This document shows, piece after piece, positions 46,171-54,516 of a DNA stretch of 64,000 bases. The DNA comes from Mesohalobacter halotolerans (GTDB lineage Bacteria > Bacteroidota > Bacteroidia > Flavobacteriales > Flavobacteriaceae): the NCBI RefSeq assembly GCF_006120725.1, contig NZ_SWMU01000001.1:434001-498000 (forward strand), read 5' to 3'. Both the position numbers and the translations under genes were made by a program. A model generated the notes under the pieces. That model ran no database searches. It was not told the origin of the DNA and worked only from the letters and a program-made list of their open reading frames with translations. Within the stretch, counting starts at the first letter, position 1; the number at the start of each line of letters is the position of its first letter.

Positions 46171-46347
46171 GTTCTTTTTTGCATTGCCAAAAAAAGAACC
46201 AAAAAATGCTAGGCTAACATAAAAATATAAAAAATACTACGAAAACACCAGCCATAGATAAAAATAACTCATTCTGCCTTCAGGCAGAATTCAAACAGAT
46301 TTTTATCTTTTTCCAGCTCCTGCTTCCTTGATTTTTAATATTTTTAT
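46171..46347. repeat. Nested inverted-repeat region in a 490-base gene-free gap
   Basis: The gap 45996-46488 has no gene. It holds a 10-base hairpin (GTTCTTTTTT 46171-46180 with 46190-46199) and then a nested structure: ATAAAAATAT (46219-46228) with 46338-46347, GATAAAAAT (46257-46265) with 46299-46307, and at the centre ATTCTGCC/GGCAGAAT (46271-46290, loop TTCA). All arms are perfect and concentric, giving one long imperfect hairpin of about 130 bases. The remaining sequence shows nothing else. Confidence 0.8.
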
Positions 46348-46488
46348 AGTATGCCGGTTTTAACCCCTAAAACATAATATTTGATTGTTTATCAATAAAA
46401 ACCAATACCTAACAAATATTAGTTCATATTATTTTGAACGCTACTGATTTTAAGTATAAATGTTTGTATCCGAAAAGTCGTATAAAGT

Positions 46489-47289
46489 TTACAACATTCC
46501 CAAACGAATCACTTCTTCTTTCTTTAACGTTCTAAAGTGTCCTCTAGGCAAATTCAGTTTAGTCAGATTGCCAAATACAGTGCGGTCCATTTTTATAATC
46601 TCATAACCCAACTTGGTCATCAGTTTGGGGACAATTTTTGGTCGCATGCTTTTTAACTCTAATCCGATGTGATGATGAGACTTATTGTTGATGTAAGAGA
46701 CATCATCGATAAAAACTTTAAAGCCTTCGATGATAACACCGGCTTTTAGTGCCTCCATAGCCTCAATGCTAAAGACCTTGTTAAGCTGAAGTTCATACAC
46801 TTGTGGAATACCTTTTTTAGCATTCCCTAATTTTTTTGCCAAAGTTCCATCATTGGTATAAAGTATTAAACCACAAGCACTATTTTCAAGTCGGCCAATG
46901 GGTTCTAACTTGGCATCAGTGACTTTTTGCAATAAGTTAAGCGCGGTTTTATTTTGATGTTCAATTTTTCCTGAAGTATAAAATCCTTGAGGTTTGTTAA
47001 GCAAATAGTATTCTTTAGGTTGAGGATTTATGGTTCTCCCATCAAATTTCACCTCATCATCAAGTTTAACTTTATAGCCCATCTCAGTAACCGGTTTGCC
47101 ATTCACACTCACACTTCCTGCCTCAATAAAGATATCTGCTTCGCGACGTGAACAAATCCCGGCATTAGCAATATATTTATTAAGTCGCATGCCGGCGTTG
47201 GGATCTTTAATCTGCTTATCAACTTTTGAGACTTTATTGGGACGTTGTCCTTTTTTTTTGCCTTTTCCTTTCGACCTATTCGATTTCAT
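46489..47289 (-). CDS. RsuA/RluB-family pseudouridine synthase with an altered catalytic residue
   Basis: A 266-residue protein: Lys/Arg/Gly-rich N-terminal tail, S4 RNA-binding domain (M-R-L-N-K-Y-I-A-N-A-G-I-C-S-R-R-E-A-D) and synthase domain (L-L-N-K-P-Q-G-F-Y-T, I-L-Y-T-N-D-G-T-L-A). The catalytic motif G-R-L-D is G-R-L-E here (E135, codon GAA), followed by N-S-A-C-G instead of the usual x-x-T-x-G. Glu in place of the nucleophilic Asp should abolish or change activity. ATG 47289 is preferred to TTG 47298. A -7 box TACCTTTG lies at 47306-47313. Confidence 0.9.
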   Translation of the reverse strand: MKSNRSKGKGKKKGQRPNKVSKVDKQIKDPNAGMRLNKYIANAGICSRREADIFIEAGSVSVNGKPVTEMGYKVKLDDEVKFDGRTINPQPKEYYLLNKPQGFYTSGKIEHQNKTALNLLQKVTDAKLEPIGRLENSACGLILYTNDGTLAKKLGNAKKGIPQVYELQLNKVFSIEAMEALKAGVIIEGFKVFIDDVSYINNKSHHHIGLELKSMRPKIVPKLMTKLGYEIIKMDRTVFGNLTKLNLPRGHFRTLKKEEVIRLGML

Positions 47290-47351
47290 GGGTTGCAATT
47301 TTTTGCAAAGGTAATTGAAAATTAAAGATTTAAACTTAAATAAATTAGTTT

Positions 47352-47507
47352 TAGTAGCTTAAACCTGCTTTCAGCTCTATTTTTTGGTGCAGAGCCAAGC
47401 ATCTGTAAGGCTTGTCAGGATTACCACTTGAGGTGGCACTCTGACAAGCCAACAGCTCCTAAGCTCTACACCAAAAAGATGCCGCTTCAATCAGGGCTAA
47501 ATGTTGA
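47352..47507 (-). repeat. Flavobacterial intergenic hairpin element, copy 1
   Basis: A long imperfect inverted repeat. Arms: TTTTTGGTGCAGAG (47381-47394) with CTCTACACCAAAAA (47464-47477), 13 of 14 paired; GGCTTGTCAG (47409-47418) with CTGACAAGCC (47441-47450), perfect; CCAC/GTGG at the tip. Outside, the minus strand reads GCCCTGATTGAAGCGGCATC on one side and an AGCTGAAAGCAGG-type end on the other. It shares AGCGGCATC-like ends with copy 2 at 56591-56760. It fills most of the 262-base gap between two genes. Confidence 0.75.
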
Positions 47508-47551
47508 GCCTGCTAATTAAAAGGTAAGATTTATAATCTTTTCGTAGTAGT

Positions 47552-48649
47552 TCAAAAATCTTCAGATTTATAAACACTAAACACAGGTAATGGTTGGTTA
47601 TCAAAATCCCAAAAAGCCTGATTTTCATAAGGCGAACCATCAGTAGCCTGATCACCTCTAAAACTTATCCACTCACTTCCCCAAGAGCAAAATCCATAAG
47701 CTTCAGGAATATCTTGGGCAATGCTTTTTATTTCCCAAAAATAATCTTTTTGGCCTTGCGGTGATGGCGGAAAATTATCGAGAATTTGATCTTCGTTGCC
47801 AATGATATTGTTGGTAAAATCATTAAAGTCTAATGTGAACGGATAAGCTGTTTCTACAATAGCAACCGGCTTATTCTGGATCAAGTTTAAACTGATTAAA
47901 TTTTGTCTGAGACGTGACAAGCTTTTACCGTGCCATCTCGGATAATAACTTATACCTATAAGATCATAATCTAAACCCTCCAAGCTGTTAAAAAAAACAT
48001 CGGCATTTTCATGTCCTGCATAATGCAACATAATTTGAGTTTGTTCGTTTTCGCTTCTCACTGCTTGAATCGCTTCGCTTAAAAAGTTTAAAAACACAGT
48101 TTCATTATTAATATGAGCTTCTGGCCATAAAAACCCATGATTAATCTCATTGCCAATTTGAATAATATTCGGCTGTATCTCTCGAATTATTTTAGAAGTA
48201 TATTGGCTGAGACTATCTTTTAATTGATTTTGATTAAGCCCTTGCCAAGCTTGAGGTTTCTCTTGAGATCCCGGATCTGCCCAAGTATCAGAATAATGAA
48301 CTGTCAACAAAAGTTTTAAACCCAGTGATCGAATTTCTTGGCTCAGTGTTTTAACGGTTTGAAAGCTTGAAGTCGAAGATTCTGGCTGATGCCATAACCT
48401 GAGTCTAATGGTATTGACACCTTCACTTTTTACAATATCCAACATATCTTGCACCTGACCTGAATTGTTGTATATCAAAACTCCACTATTCCTGACTTCA
48501 GGGAGCAACGACATATCCATGCCTTTCATAAAAAAAGGAGTGTTTAAATCTGAGTCATTTGGAGAAATTTCATCAGAGACATCAGAACAAGAAGACAGTA
48601 ATGAAATAGTAAAGAATGTCCACCCTAAAAATAAAATGGACTTAAACAT
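47552..48649 (-). CDS. GH53 endo-beta-1,4-galactanase, lipoprotein
   Basis: A 365-residue surface lipoprotein (lipobox L-S-S-C) that cuts beta-1,4-galactan side chains of pectin or arabinogalactan. The GH53 fold starts F-F-M-K-G-M-D-M-S; acid/base Glu lies in Q-I-G-N-E-I-N and the nucleophile in A-I-V-E-T-A-Y-P-F, both in their normal context, with I-R-L-R-L-W-H and L-L-L-T-V-H-Y-S-D-T-W-A-D-P. No SusCD pair or other glycosidase is adjacent. Confidence 0.93.
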   Translation of the reverse strand: MFKSILFLGWTFFTISLLSSCSDVSDEISPNDSDLNTPFFMKGMDMSLLPEVRNSGVLIYNNSGQVQDMLDIVKSEGVNTIRLRLWHQPESSTSSFQTVKTLSQEIRSLGLKLLLTVHYSDTWADPGSQEKPQAWQGLNQNQLKDSLSQYTSKIIREIQPNIIQIGNEINHGFLWPEAHINNETVFLNFLSEAIQAVRSENEQTQIMLHYAGHENADVFFNSLEGLDYDLIGISYYPRWHGKSLSRLRQNLISLNLIQNKPVAIVETAYPFTLDFNDFTNNIIGNEDQILDNFPPSPQGQKDYFWEIKSIAQDIPEAYGFCSWGSEWISFRGDQATDGSPYENQAFWDFDNQPLPVFSVYKSEDF

Positions 48650-48653
48650 GATA

Positions 48654-48881
48654 TTAAATCAAATAAGTTTCTTCGTCTTCTTGGGTATTTTCAGTTTTGC
48701 TAAAGATTTTAAGTTGTTTCATCCAATACGCAAAAAACACTAAACCAATAAATAAGAAGATTAAATTGACACCATTTGCAGCCCACCACGAATCGGGTTG
48801 AATGTCTACTCTTAAGAGATCAAAAGGGATAAATAAAACATCTTGAAATAAAGAGGCGATGCCTTCAAAAAAATCTTTCAT
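48654..48881 (-). CDS. DUF6341-like small membrane protein
   Basis: A 75-residue protein with one clear membrane helix (about 37-58) ending F-A-Y-W-M-K-Q-L and an acidic C-terminus. This kind of protein (DUF6341) is typically encoded next to a DUF6427 protein in flavobacteria, as here on the opposite strand. No function is known. ATG 48881 was chosen; TTG 48893 is the alternative. A -7 box TATTTTTG (48908-48915) lies 26 bases upstream. Confidence 0.7.
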   Translation of the reverse strand: MKDFFEGIASLFQDVLFIPFDLLRVDIQPDSWWAANGVNLIFLFIGLVFFAYWMKQLKIFSKTENTQEDEETYLI

Positions 48882-48929
48882 GGCTTTTGTCAATTATAAT
48901 TACCTTGCAAAAATAATCATTTGACTGAT

Positions 48930-49853
48930 ATGATCGTTAATTTTTTTAAACAATCTAAACCTATTGTTTTTGTTGTTTTACTCTTCTTGCTCAGCCTGAT
49001 TTTTACTGTTGAGGCGCTTCAAGTCATTACTTTTCCTCTGAATTGGGCAACAATTGGTCTTGTAGTAACAAAATACTTGCTCCTAGTATTGTGTTACATT
49101 ATGTTTGATTATGCTTTAAAACATTTTGAAATCCAAAAGGGACACAGCTTTGGAGGTCTGTTTTTTATTTTAATGTCGAGCTTTATCATGCCTGAAATAT
49201 TAGATAGTTATATAATATTCGGCTATGTTTTATTTTTGATAGGTCTTTTACGTCTTTTAAATGTAGTCAACTCAGATTATCCCACGATGACTATTTTTGA
49301 AGCCGTATTTTTTTTCTTTTTTGCCAGCCTGTTTTATCAACCCTTTTTATTTGTGTTGATCTTAGTTCTTGTAGTAACTTTAGTTTTTACTAGTCCGCAC
49401 TGGCGTTACTTTTTGGTCCCGCTTTTAGCGATAAGTTCAGTAATTGTATTGTTAGAAATGTTTAATATTTTTTGGTACAACGAACCACTCATGGTAGATT
49501 CTTTTTGGCCTCAATGGGAGTTTAAGATCTATACGTTCAGCTCAAAACCTCAATTATTTTCATTTCTAATATGGGTTTTGTCAACATTAATATTTGTTTA
49601 TCAAGCTTTTAAGGTGATACAAAAAAGAGCATTGTACCATCAAAAAATGGCGACGAGTTTTTTGTACCTGGCTTTACTTGCGTTTATGTCGAGTTGGTTT
49701 TCTATTTCAAATTTAGAAGGTTTATGGATGATGTCTACGATACCTATAAGCATATATTTAGGTGATTTTATATTTAGATTAAGAAAAAAATTTTGGAAAG
49801 AGGTTTTGCTTTATGCTTTTATCGCATTTGTAGTTGTATTTAATCTGCTTTAA
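48930..49853 (+). CDS. DUF6427-like polytopic membrane protein
   Basis: A 307-residue protein, hydrophobic over nearly its whole length, with about nine membrane helices and many Phe and Leu. It resembles the flavobacterial DUF6427 family; function unknown. The ATG at 48930 is preferred to the TTG at 48921. The divergent spacing of 48 bases from the DUF6341-like gene leaves room for only a compact promoter pair. Confidence 0.75.
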   Translation: MIVNFFKQSKPIVFVVLLFLLSLIFTVEALQVITFPLNWATIGLVVTKYLLLVLCYIMFDYALKHFEIQKGHSFGGLFFILMSSFIMPEILDSYIIFGYVLFLIGLLRLLNVVNSDYPTMTIFEAVFFFFFASLFYQPFLFVLILVLVVTLVFTSPHWRYFLVPLLAISSVIVLLEMFNIFWYNEPLMVDSFWPQWEFKIYTFSSKPQLFSFLIWVLSTLIFVYQAFKVIQKRALYHQKMATSFLYLALLAFMSSWFSISNLEGLWMMSTIPISIYLGDFIFRLRKKFWKEVLLYAFIAFVVVFNLL

Positions 49854-49908
49854 AAATAAGATTTCTTTAAATTATAAAAAAGTCGTTAATTCGTCAAAAA
49901 TTTAAAAT

Positions 49909-50247
49909 ATGGATGCTCAATATGTAGATAACTTTTTAATGGCCAATTCAAAATATTTTGAATCTCACCAATTAAGCTTTGTTCGAGAACGCCTTTTGGC
50001 TTTAGATGATAGCAAAAAATTTCAAGTTCAAAGTCTACAATTTAAAGATCCTACAATGATGCTTATCATTTCTGTGATAGTAGGAGGGATTGGAATTGAC
50101 CGTTTTTTGGTCGGAGATGTTGGCCTTGGAGTTGCTAAACTATTGACTTGTGGTGGACTTGGTATTTGGACTATTATAGATTGGTTTTTGATTATGGGTG
50201 TGGCCAAACAGCGAAATTTAGAAAATTTCAATAGAACTATTTTATAA
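49909..50247 (+). CDS. TM2 domain protein
   Basis: A 112-residue protein with a soluble N-terminus (about 1-45) and a C-terminal TM2 pair: M-M-L-I-I-S-V-I-V-G-G-I-G-I-D-R-F-L-V-G-D-V-G (here split by the D-R-F motif) and G-L-G-I-W-T-I-I-D-W-F. TM2 proteins occur in many bacteria, with no agreed function. It lies 3 bases before the next gene, with which it is probably cotranscribed. Confidence 0.88.
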   Translation: MDAQYVDNFLMANSKYFESHQLSFVRERLLALDDSKKFQVQSLQFKDPTMMLIISVIVGGIGIDRFLVGDVGLGVAKLLTCGGLGIWTIIDWFLIMGVAKQRNLENFNRTIL

Positions 50248-50250
50248 TTT

Positions 50251-50685
50251 ATGGTTCATAAAGCAGATTTTTCATATCGTCCATCAATTGATGAATCTGA
50301 GAAAGCTTCTTATGCCTATGTTATTTCGACAATAGTTATTGCAGTGGCACTACCAATACCAATTGCTGCACTATTGGCTACTTTCCTTTACTATGTTGCC
50401 AATAGGCGTTCTACGGCATTTGTACATTGGCATGCTTTACAATCTTTGTTGTCTCAGTTGGTTTTGTTTGTTTTTAACACTACCGCTTTGTGGTGGTTTT
50501 TATCAAAATATTTTTTCGAAAAGCCCATCCCAAATGCTTTTTTTTATTATCTGGGTTTAGTTGTTATTTTTAATATCCTTGAGTTTTCATTTTCGATTTA
50601 CTCAGCAGTTTTAGTTAGAAAAGGACAACACGTCACTTGGCCTATTTTTGAAAGCCTCATCAAATCTCGTGTAAAAACAGAATAG
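50251..50685 (+). CDS. DUF4870-like membrane protein
   Basis: A 144-residue protein with three membrane helices. The H-W-H-A-L-Q-S-L-L-S-Q-L segment (about 54-65) resembles the F-H-x-x-Q-A motif of DUF4870/TIGR-type small membrane proteins. No known activity. Its stop lies inside the first arm of a long inverted repeat. Confidence 0.7.
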   Translation: MVHKADFSYRPSIDESEKASYAYVISTIVIAVALPIPIAALLATFLYYVANRRSTAFVHWHALQSLLSQLVLFVFNTTALWWFLSKYFFEKPIPNAFFYYLGLVVIFNILEFSFSIYSAVLVRKGQHVTWPIFESLIKSRVKTE

Positions 50686-50757
50686 CTGTTTGAACCCCAT
50701 CTTAAATTTTCCTAAACCCAAATAAAAAAGGAATTAAAAGACGTTGTTCAAACAGCT
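50684..50757. repeat. Inverted repeat between convergent genes
   Basis: AGCTGTTTGAAC (50684-50695) and GTTCAAACAGCT (50746-50757) are perfect 12-base arms 50 bases apart, with weaker AT-rich pairing inside. It sits between the convergent genes ending at 50685 and 50778 and probably serves both as a transcript end, although no T-run follows. Confidence 0.6.
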
Positions 50758-50777
50758 AATAAATAAAGATCAAAGCC

Positions 50778-51683
50778 TTATTTGATAAAAGCTTTAATTT
50801 GCTTTTTAATTTTTTTGTCGGTGAAATCTTGATCTTGTAACTCGAACATGTGCATAAATAATGGCTTATCGTCTATGCTTTTAAGCATGGAGATATCTTG
50901 TTTGTTTTCAAAAATCGTTTGCCATTCTGCACGTACGTCGGCCCAATAGTCGTTGTGTTTTGCCCACCAATTTTGAGCGGTTTTACAGCGGCTATCCTCA
51001 ACTTTGGTATAGGTGTTATAGCCTTTTTCTTCAGCCAATACTACTTCTTTTCCGGTTTCAGTTTTTAAAATTTTTTTGTTGTCTTGGTCGTGCACCCAGC
51101 CAAAATCAGTCAGTTCTTGTCGGTTGGTTCTCAAAGTGATGTTGTAATCGTCTCTTATGCTAAATTCACGTCTTGGCAGTGGAGCTGGCGTAGTATCTTC
51201 CCAATAATGTTTACCGTCAACATGTACCCAAGATGCCGAACCTTCGTAACGCGGACTATCATCGACTTGATAGACTTTTTGCGTCCATTGACCAATGACC
51301 TCATCGTAAGGCAATTCTTTATACTTCCATTGTTTATCACCATCGTATACATACAAATCTTGATTTTGATATAACCAGTCTTGGCGCCAGTGTTTAACGA
51401 TTTGTTGCTGGTCTTTAGGCCCAACTATTAATAGGTGTTGCATGACAATTTTTTCGGGGTTATCCTCAACCAATTGGACCCATTCTAAGCCACCAGTAAT
51501 TTTATCAGGAGAAGGCTTGTAAGTGGAGTCTTTAGTATGCTGAAAAGTTTCAGAAAAATTAAATCGCACTTCATAGCAGCCACACATGGCTTTAATGGCT
51601 TGACGATCTTGCTCTAGTTTGGTTTGACTCGATAAGCTTTGAAATAATAAAAAACTTAACAAAACTGGGAAAAATGTTTTCAT
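50778..51683 (-). CDS. DUF6607 family exported protein
   Basis: A 301-residue protein with a signal peptide (about 1-19, ending S-L-S-S-Q). It has M-C-G-C-Y-E-V-R-F-N-F near residue 33, Trp-rich blocks (H-W-R-Q-D-W-L-Y, G-Q-W-T-Q-K-V-Y-Q-V, Y-W-E-D-T-T-P-A-P-L-P-R-R-E) and N-W-W-A-K-H-N-D-Y-W. The family is of unknown function but often lies next to HmuY and TonB receptor genes, as here (divergent). A part in haem handling is inferred from position. A -7 box TATTTTTG lies at 51709-51716. Confidence 0.8.
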   Translation of the reverse strand: MKTFFPVLLSFLLFQSLSSQTKLEQDRQAIKAMCGCYEVRFNFSETFQHTKDSTYKPSPDKITGGLEWVQLVEDNPEKIVMQHLLIVGPKDQQQIVKHWRQDWLYQNQDLYVYDGDKQWKYKELPYDEVIGQWTQKVYQVDDSPRYEGSASWVHVDGKHYWEDTTPAPLPRREFSIRDDYNITLRTNRQELTDFGWVHDQDNKKILKTETGKEVVLAEEKGYNTYTKVEDSRCKTAQNWWAKHNDYWADVRAEWQTIFENKQDISMLKSIDDKPLFMHMFELQDQDFTDKKIKKQIKAFIK

Positions 51684-51726
51684 GATGAGATGATTTAAAA
51701 TTATGCAACAAAAATATAATTTTTAT

Positions 51727-51758
51727 TTGGAATGAATAAAAATAATATAATATATTTG
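51727..51758 (+). promoter_or_regulatory. Promoter of hmuR-hmuY-doxX
   Basis: TTG (51727-51729) is followed after 21 bases by TATATTTG (51751-51758). The box lies within AT-rich inverted repeats (AATAATAT 51741-51748 and ATATTATT 51764-51771), a plausible operator. Confidence 0.6.
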
Positions 51759-51777
51759 CCCGAAATATTATTTCTAA

Positions 51778-51786
51778 TTAGTCTAA
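51778..51786 (+). promoter_or_regulatory. Possible DtxR-type half-site before hmuR
   Basis: TTAGTCTAA, 4 bases before the hmuR ATG, shares GTCTAA with the palindrome at 56542-56555 upstream of the DtxR-family gene. Only half of the site is conserved. Confidence 0.3.
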
Positions 51787-51790
51787 ATAA

Positions 51791-53857
51791 ATGAATAAGC
51801 TGTCAGTTTTCATATCAATAATCGTTATGACTTTTTGGGTTAAACAAGGTATTTCTCAAGAGAATAAACCAGAAACTGACAGTTTAGCTTATTATGATTT
51901 AAAAGAAGTCGTCATTACAGCAACACGCTCAGAGCGAAAACGCCAAGATATTCCAATGCCAGTTAAAGTGCTTAGTCAAGATGTGATATCCAATACAGGC
52001 TTAAGGCGCGCCGATGAAATATTAAATGAACAAACAGGAATCATCACCATCACAGACCAAAGTGGTTTTAAAGGCATTCAAATGCAAGGCATTAATTCAG
52101 AATACATTATGATTTTGATAGATAATGTGCCCGTTGTGGGCAGACAATCTGGAAATTTGGATTTATCCAGATTGGCATTGGGAAATATAGAGCGTGTTGA
52201 AATCATCAAAGGGCCATCCTCAAGCCTTTACGGTTCTGAAGCCTTAGGTGGCGTGATAAATATCATTACTCAAAAACCAAAAAGTAATGATCTCAAACTT
52301 GGTGTTGATGCAGCCTTTGGAAGTTTTGAAACCTCAGACTTCAACCTTTCAACTCAACAAAAGTTGAATGATTTTTCATATTCAGTTTTTATAAATCGGT
52401 TGAGTTCAGGCGGGATTGATTTGGATAAAAATCTTCAAGGCAACACCATTGATCCTTTTGAAAACTACACCTTATCAAGTCATATTAAGTATAAATTTTC
52501 TGACGACTTAAAAACAGCTATCAATTATAGATTATTTTATCAAAATATTGATATCTCAGGTGAAAGAGAAGAATGGGATAACAATTTGACTTCAATCACC
52601 AATCACAAATGGTCTTCAAAGCTCAATGCTCATTATGAGTTGTATTTTACACAATACCAAGCCAATCAACTTGAGACTGATCCCATAACCGATAATATTT
52701 TGTTTAATTCAGAATTCAATCAACGGTTATTTAGACCGGAAATACGGCTGACCTATGACATAGGTTCTAATCAAGAACTCATTAGCGGTTTTGGCAGTAA
52801 TTTCGAATTTTTAGACCGAAATTTATTTGAAAATGATGTCAGCTTTAACTCTCAATACGTCTACACACAATATAGTTTTTCAGCTTTTAAAAACCTTGAT
52901 CTTATTGTCGGTGGTCGATTTGATACTCATAGTGAATATGACTCGCAAATTAGCCCCAAAGCTTCTGCTATTTATAAATTAAATGATAAGCTTAGTATAA
53001 AAGCTTCGGTTGGTTCTGGTTTTAAAGCCCCTGATTTTAGGCAATTGTATTTAGATTTCACTAATTCTGCAGTAGGGTATACAGTAGTGGGAAACCGTGT
53101 AGAAGAAGCTGTCATAGAAAGGCTTCAAAATAATAACCAAATCCTGAGCCTGAGTGTAAACCCTGAAGATTTAGGCCAACCACTAGAGGCAGAGTCTTCA
53201 CTTGGAATTAACCTTGGTTTTTCATACCAAAAAAATAAATTTAATCTCGACTTTAACGCTTTTAGAAATGATATTCAAAATTTGATAGACACTCGAATTA
53301 TCGCTCGAAAAACCAACGGCCAAAATGTGTTTGGATACATAAACAGAGACAACATTTACACTACAGGATTTGAAACGGATTTGAGTTACAGCTTTAATCC
53401 AAATTTCAAAATGTCTTTAGGTTATCAACTCTTGTATGCTTTTGATAAAGAAGCAGAAGAACGGATTGACAACGGCGATGTTTTTGTAAGAGATCCAGAA
53501 ACTTTGGTTACTCAACGATTAGAGCGTTCAGAATATTTTGGCTTGCCGAATCGGTCAAGGCATTTAGCCAATTTTAAAGTCTTTTACAAGATTCCAGAAT
53601 GGAAAGCATTTGCCAATTTGCGACTCAATTATAGATCAAAATATGCCTTGTTTGATACCAATGGAAATGGTTTGATAGACGACTTTGACGACTCTTTTGT
53701 CGATGGCTTTTCACTGGTAAACCTCACCTTGAGCAAAAGCCTGTTTGATCATTATAAATTTCAAATTATCGGCGAAAATATTCTCAATAACGAGCAGACA
53801 GGATTACTCAACTTGCCGGGTATAAGAATCACAGGAAAAATTCAATATCAATTATAA
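51791..53857 (+). CDS. hmuR: TonB-dependent haem receptor, HmuR-like
   Basis: A 688-residue outer-membrane receptor with signal peptide, plug (about 34-150: L-K-E-V-V-I-T-A-T-R, I-E-R-V-E-I-I-K-G-P-S-S-S-L-Y-G-S-E-A-L-G-G-V-I-N-I-I-T) and 22-strand barrel ending in F-Q-Y... I-Q-Y-Q-L. It has no carboxypeptidase-regulatory domain, unlike SusC-type receptors. The HmuY gene directly downstream indicates haem as the ligand; other iron complexes cannot be excluded from sequence alone. Confidence 0.88.
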   Translation: MNKLSVFISIIVMTFWVKQGISQENKPETDSLAYYDLKEVVITATRSERKRQDIPMPVKVLSQDVISNTGLRRADEILNEQTGIITITDQSGFKGIQMQGINSEYIMILIDNVPVVGRQSGNLDLSRLALGNIERVEIIKGPSSSLYGSEALGGVINIITQKPKSNDLKLGVDAAFGSFETSDFNLSTQQKLNDFSYSVFINRLSSGGIDLDKNLQGNTIDPFENYTLSSHIKYKFSDDLKTAINYRLFYQNIDISGEREEWDNNLTSITNHKWSSKLNAHYELYFTQYQANQLETDPITDNILFNSEFNQRLFRPEIRLTYDIGSNQELISGFGSNFEFLDRNLFENDVSFNSQYVYTQYSFSAFKNLDLIVGGRFDTHSEYDSQISPKASAIYKLNDKLSIKASVGSGFKAPDFRQLYLDFTNSAVGYTVVGNRVEEAVIERLQNNNQILSLSVNPEDLGQPLEAESSLGINLGFSYQKNKFNLDFNAFRNDIQNLIDTRIIARKTNGQNVFGYINRDNIYTTGFETDLSYSFNPNFKMSLGYQLLYAFDKEAEERIDNGDVFVRDPETLVTQRLERSEYFGLPNRSRHLANFKVFYKIPEWKAFANLRLNYRSKYALFDTNGNGLIDDFDDSFVDGFSLVNLTLSKSLFDHYKFQIIGENILNNEQTGLLNLPGIRITGKIQYQL

Positions 53858-53878
53858 ATAATCTAAAAAACAAACAAT

Positions 53879-54508
53879 ATGAAAACTTTAAAACTCACTA
53901 CATTTATTTTAATGTCATTATTTATGTTATCATGCTCAGATGACGATGAGGTTATGCCACTTGCTGAAGTAGAATCGACAACCATTAGCAATTTACATGC
54001 CCCACAAGAAGGCGGACAAGGCCAACCTGTATCTGGAACTTTTACAAAGTTTGATTTTGAAACCGGTCAAGAGACAAACAGCGACACCGATTGGGATATT
54101 GCCTTTAGGGGAACGACTATTGCAGTAAATGGCGGCACTGAAACAGGCACAACAGACGAACCTCTAAGAACTTCTGATGCAGGTGTAACTATTGTAAACG
54201 GTACCTTTGAAGATATTACAGAAGTTACTGAAGATATAGAATTTGATCAAGACGGTCAAGATGGTTTTGCCATACCAACAGGTAGTGGAAATGGCTGGTA
54301 TAATTATGATTTTGCAACAAATATCTTGAGCCCAATTCCTGGTAAAATCATAGTAGTTAAAACATCAGATGGCAAATATGCAAAAATCGAAATCTTAAGC
54401 TATTACGAAGATGCCCCATCTGACATAGATCCTTTTGAAGACGCACCGAGATACTACACTTTTAGATATGCCTACAACCCTAATGATGGGCAAACCACTT
54501 TTAATTAA
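53879..54508 (+). CDS. hmuY: HmuY family haem-binding lipoprotein
   Basis: A 209-residue surface lipoprotein (lipobox L-S-C followed by S-D-D-D). It shows the HmuY pattern D-W-D-I-A-F-R-G-T-T-I-A-V-N, G-W-Y-N-Y, I-P-G-K-I-I-V-V-K-T-S-D-G-K-Y-A-K-I-E-I and Y-Y-T-F-R-Y-A-Y-N-P. HmuY proteins take haem from host or environmental haemoproteins and pass it to HmuR. Whether axial ligands are His or Met cannot be settled by eye; no obvious His pair is present. It is 21 bases downstream of hmuR. Confidence 0.9.
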   Translation: MKTLKLTTFILMSLFMLSCSDDDEVMPLAEVESTTISNLHAPQEGGQGQPVSGTFTKFDFETGQETNSDTDWDIAFRGTTIAVNGGTETGTTDEPLRTSDAGVTIVNGTFEDITEVTEDIEFDQDGQDGFAIPTGSGNGWYNYDFATNILSPIPGKIIVVKTSDGKYAKIEILSYYEDAPSDIDPFEDAPRYYTFRYAYNPNDGQTTFN

Positions 54509-54516
54509 AAAAAACC

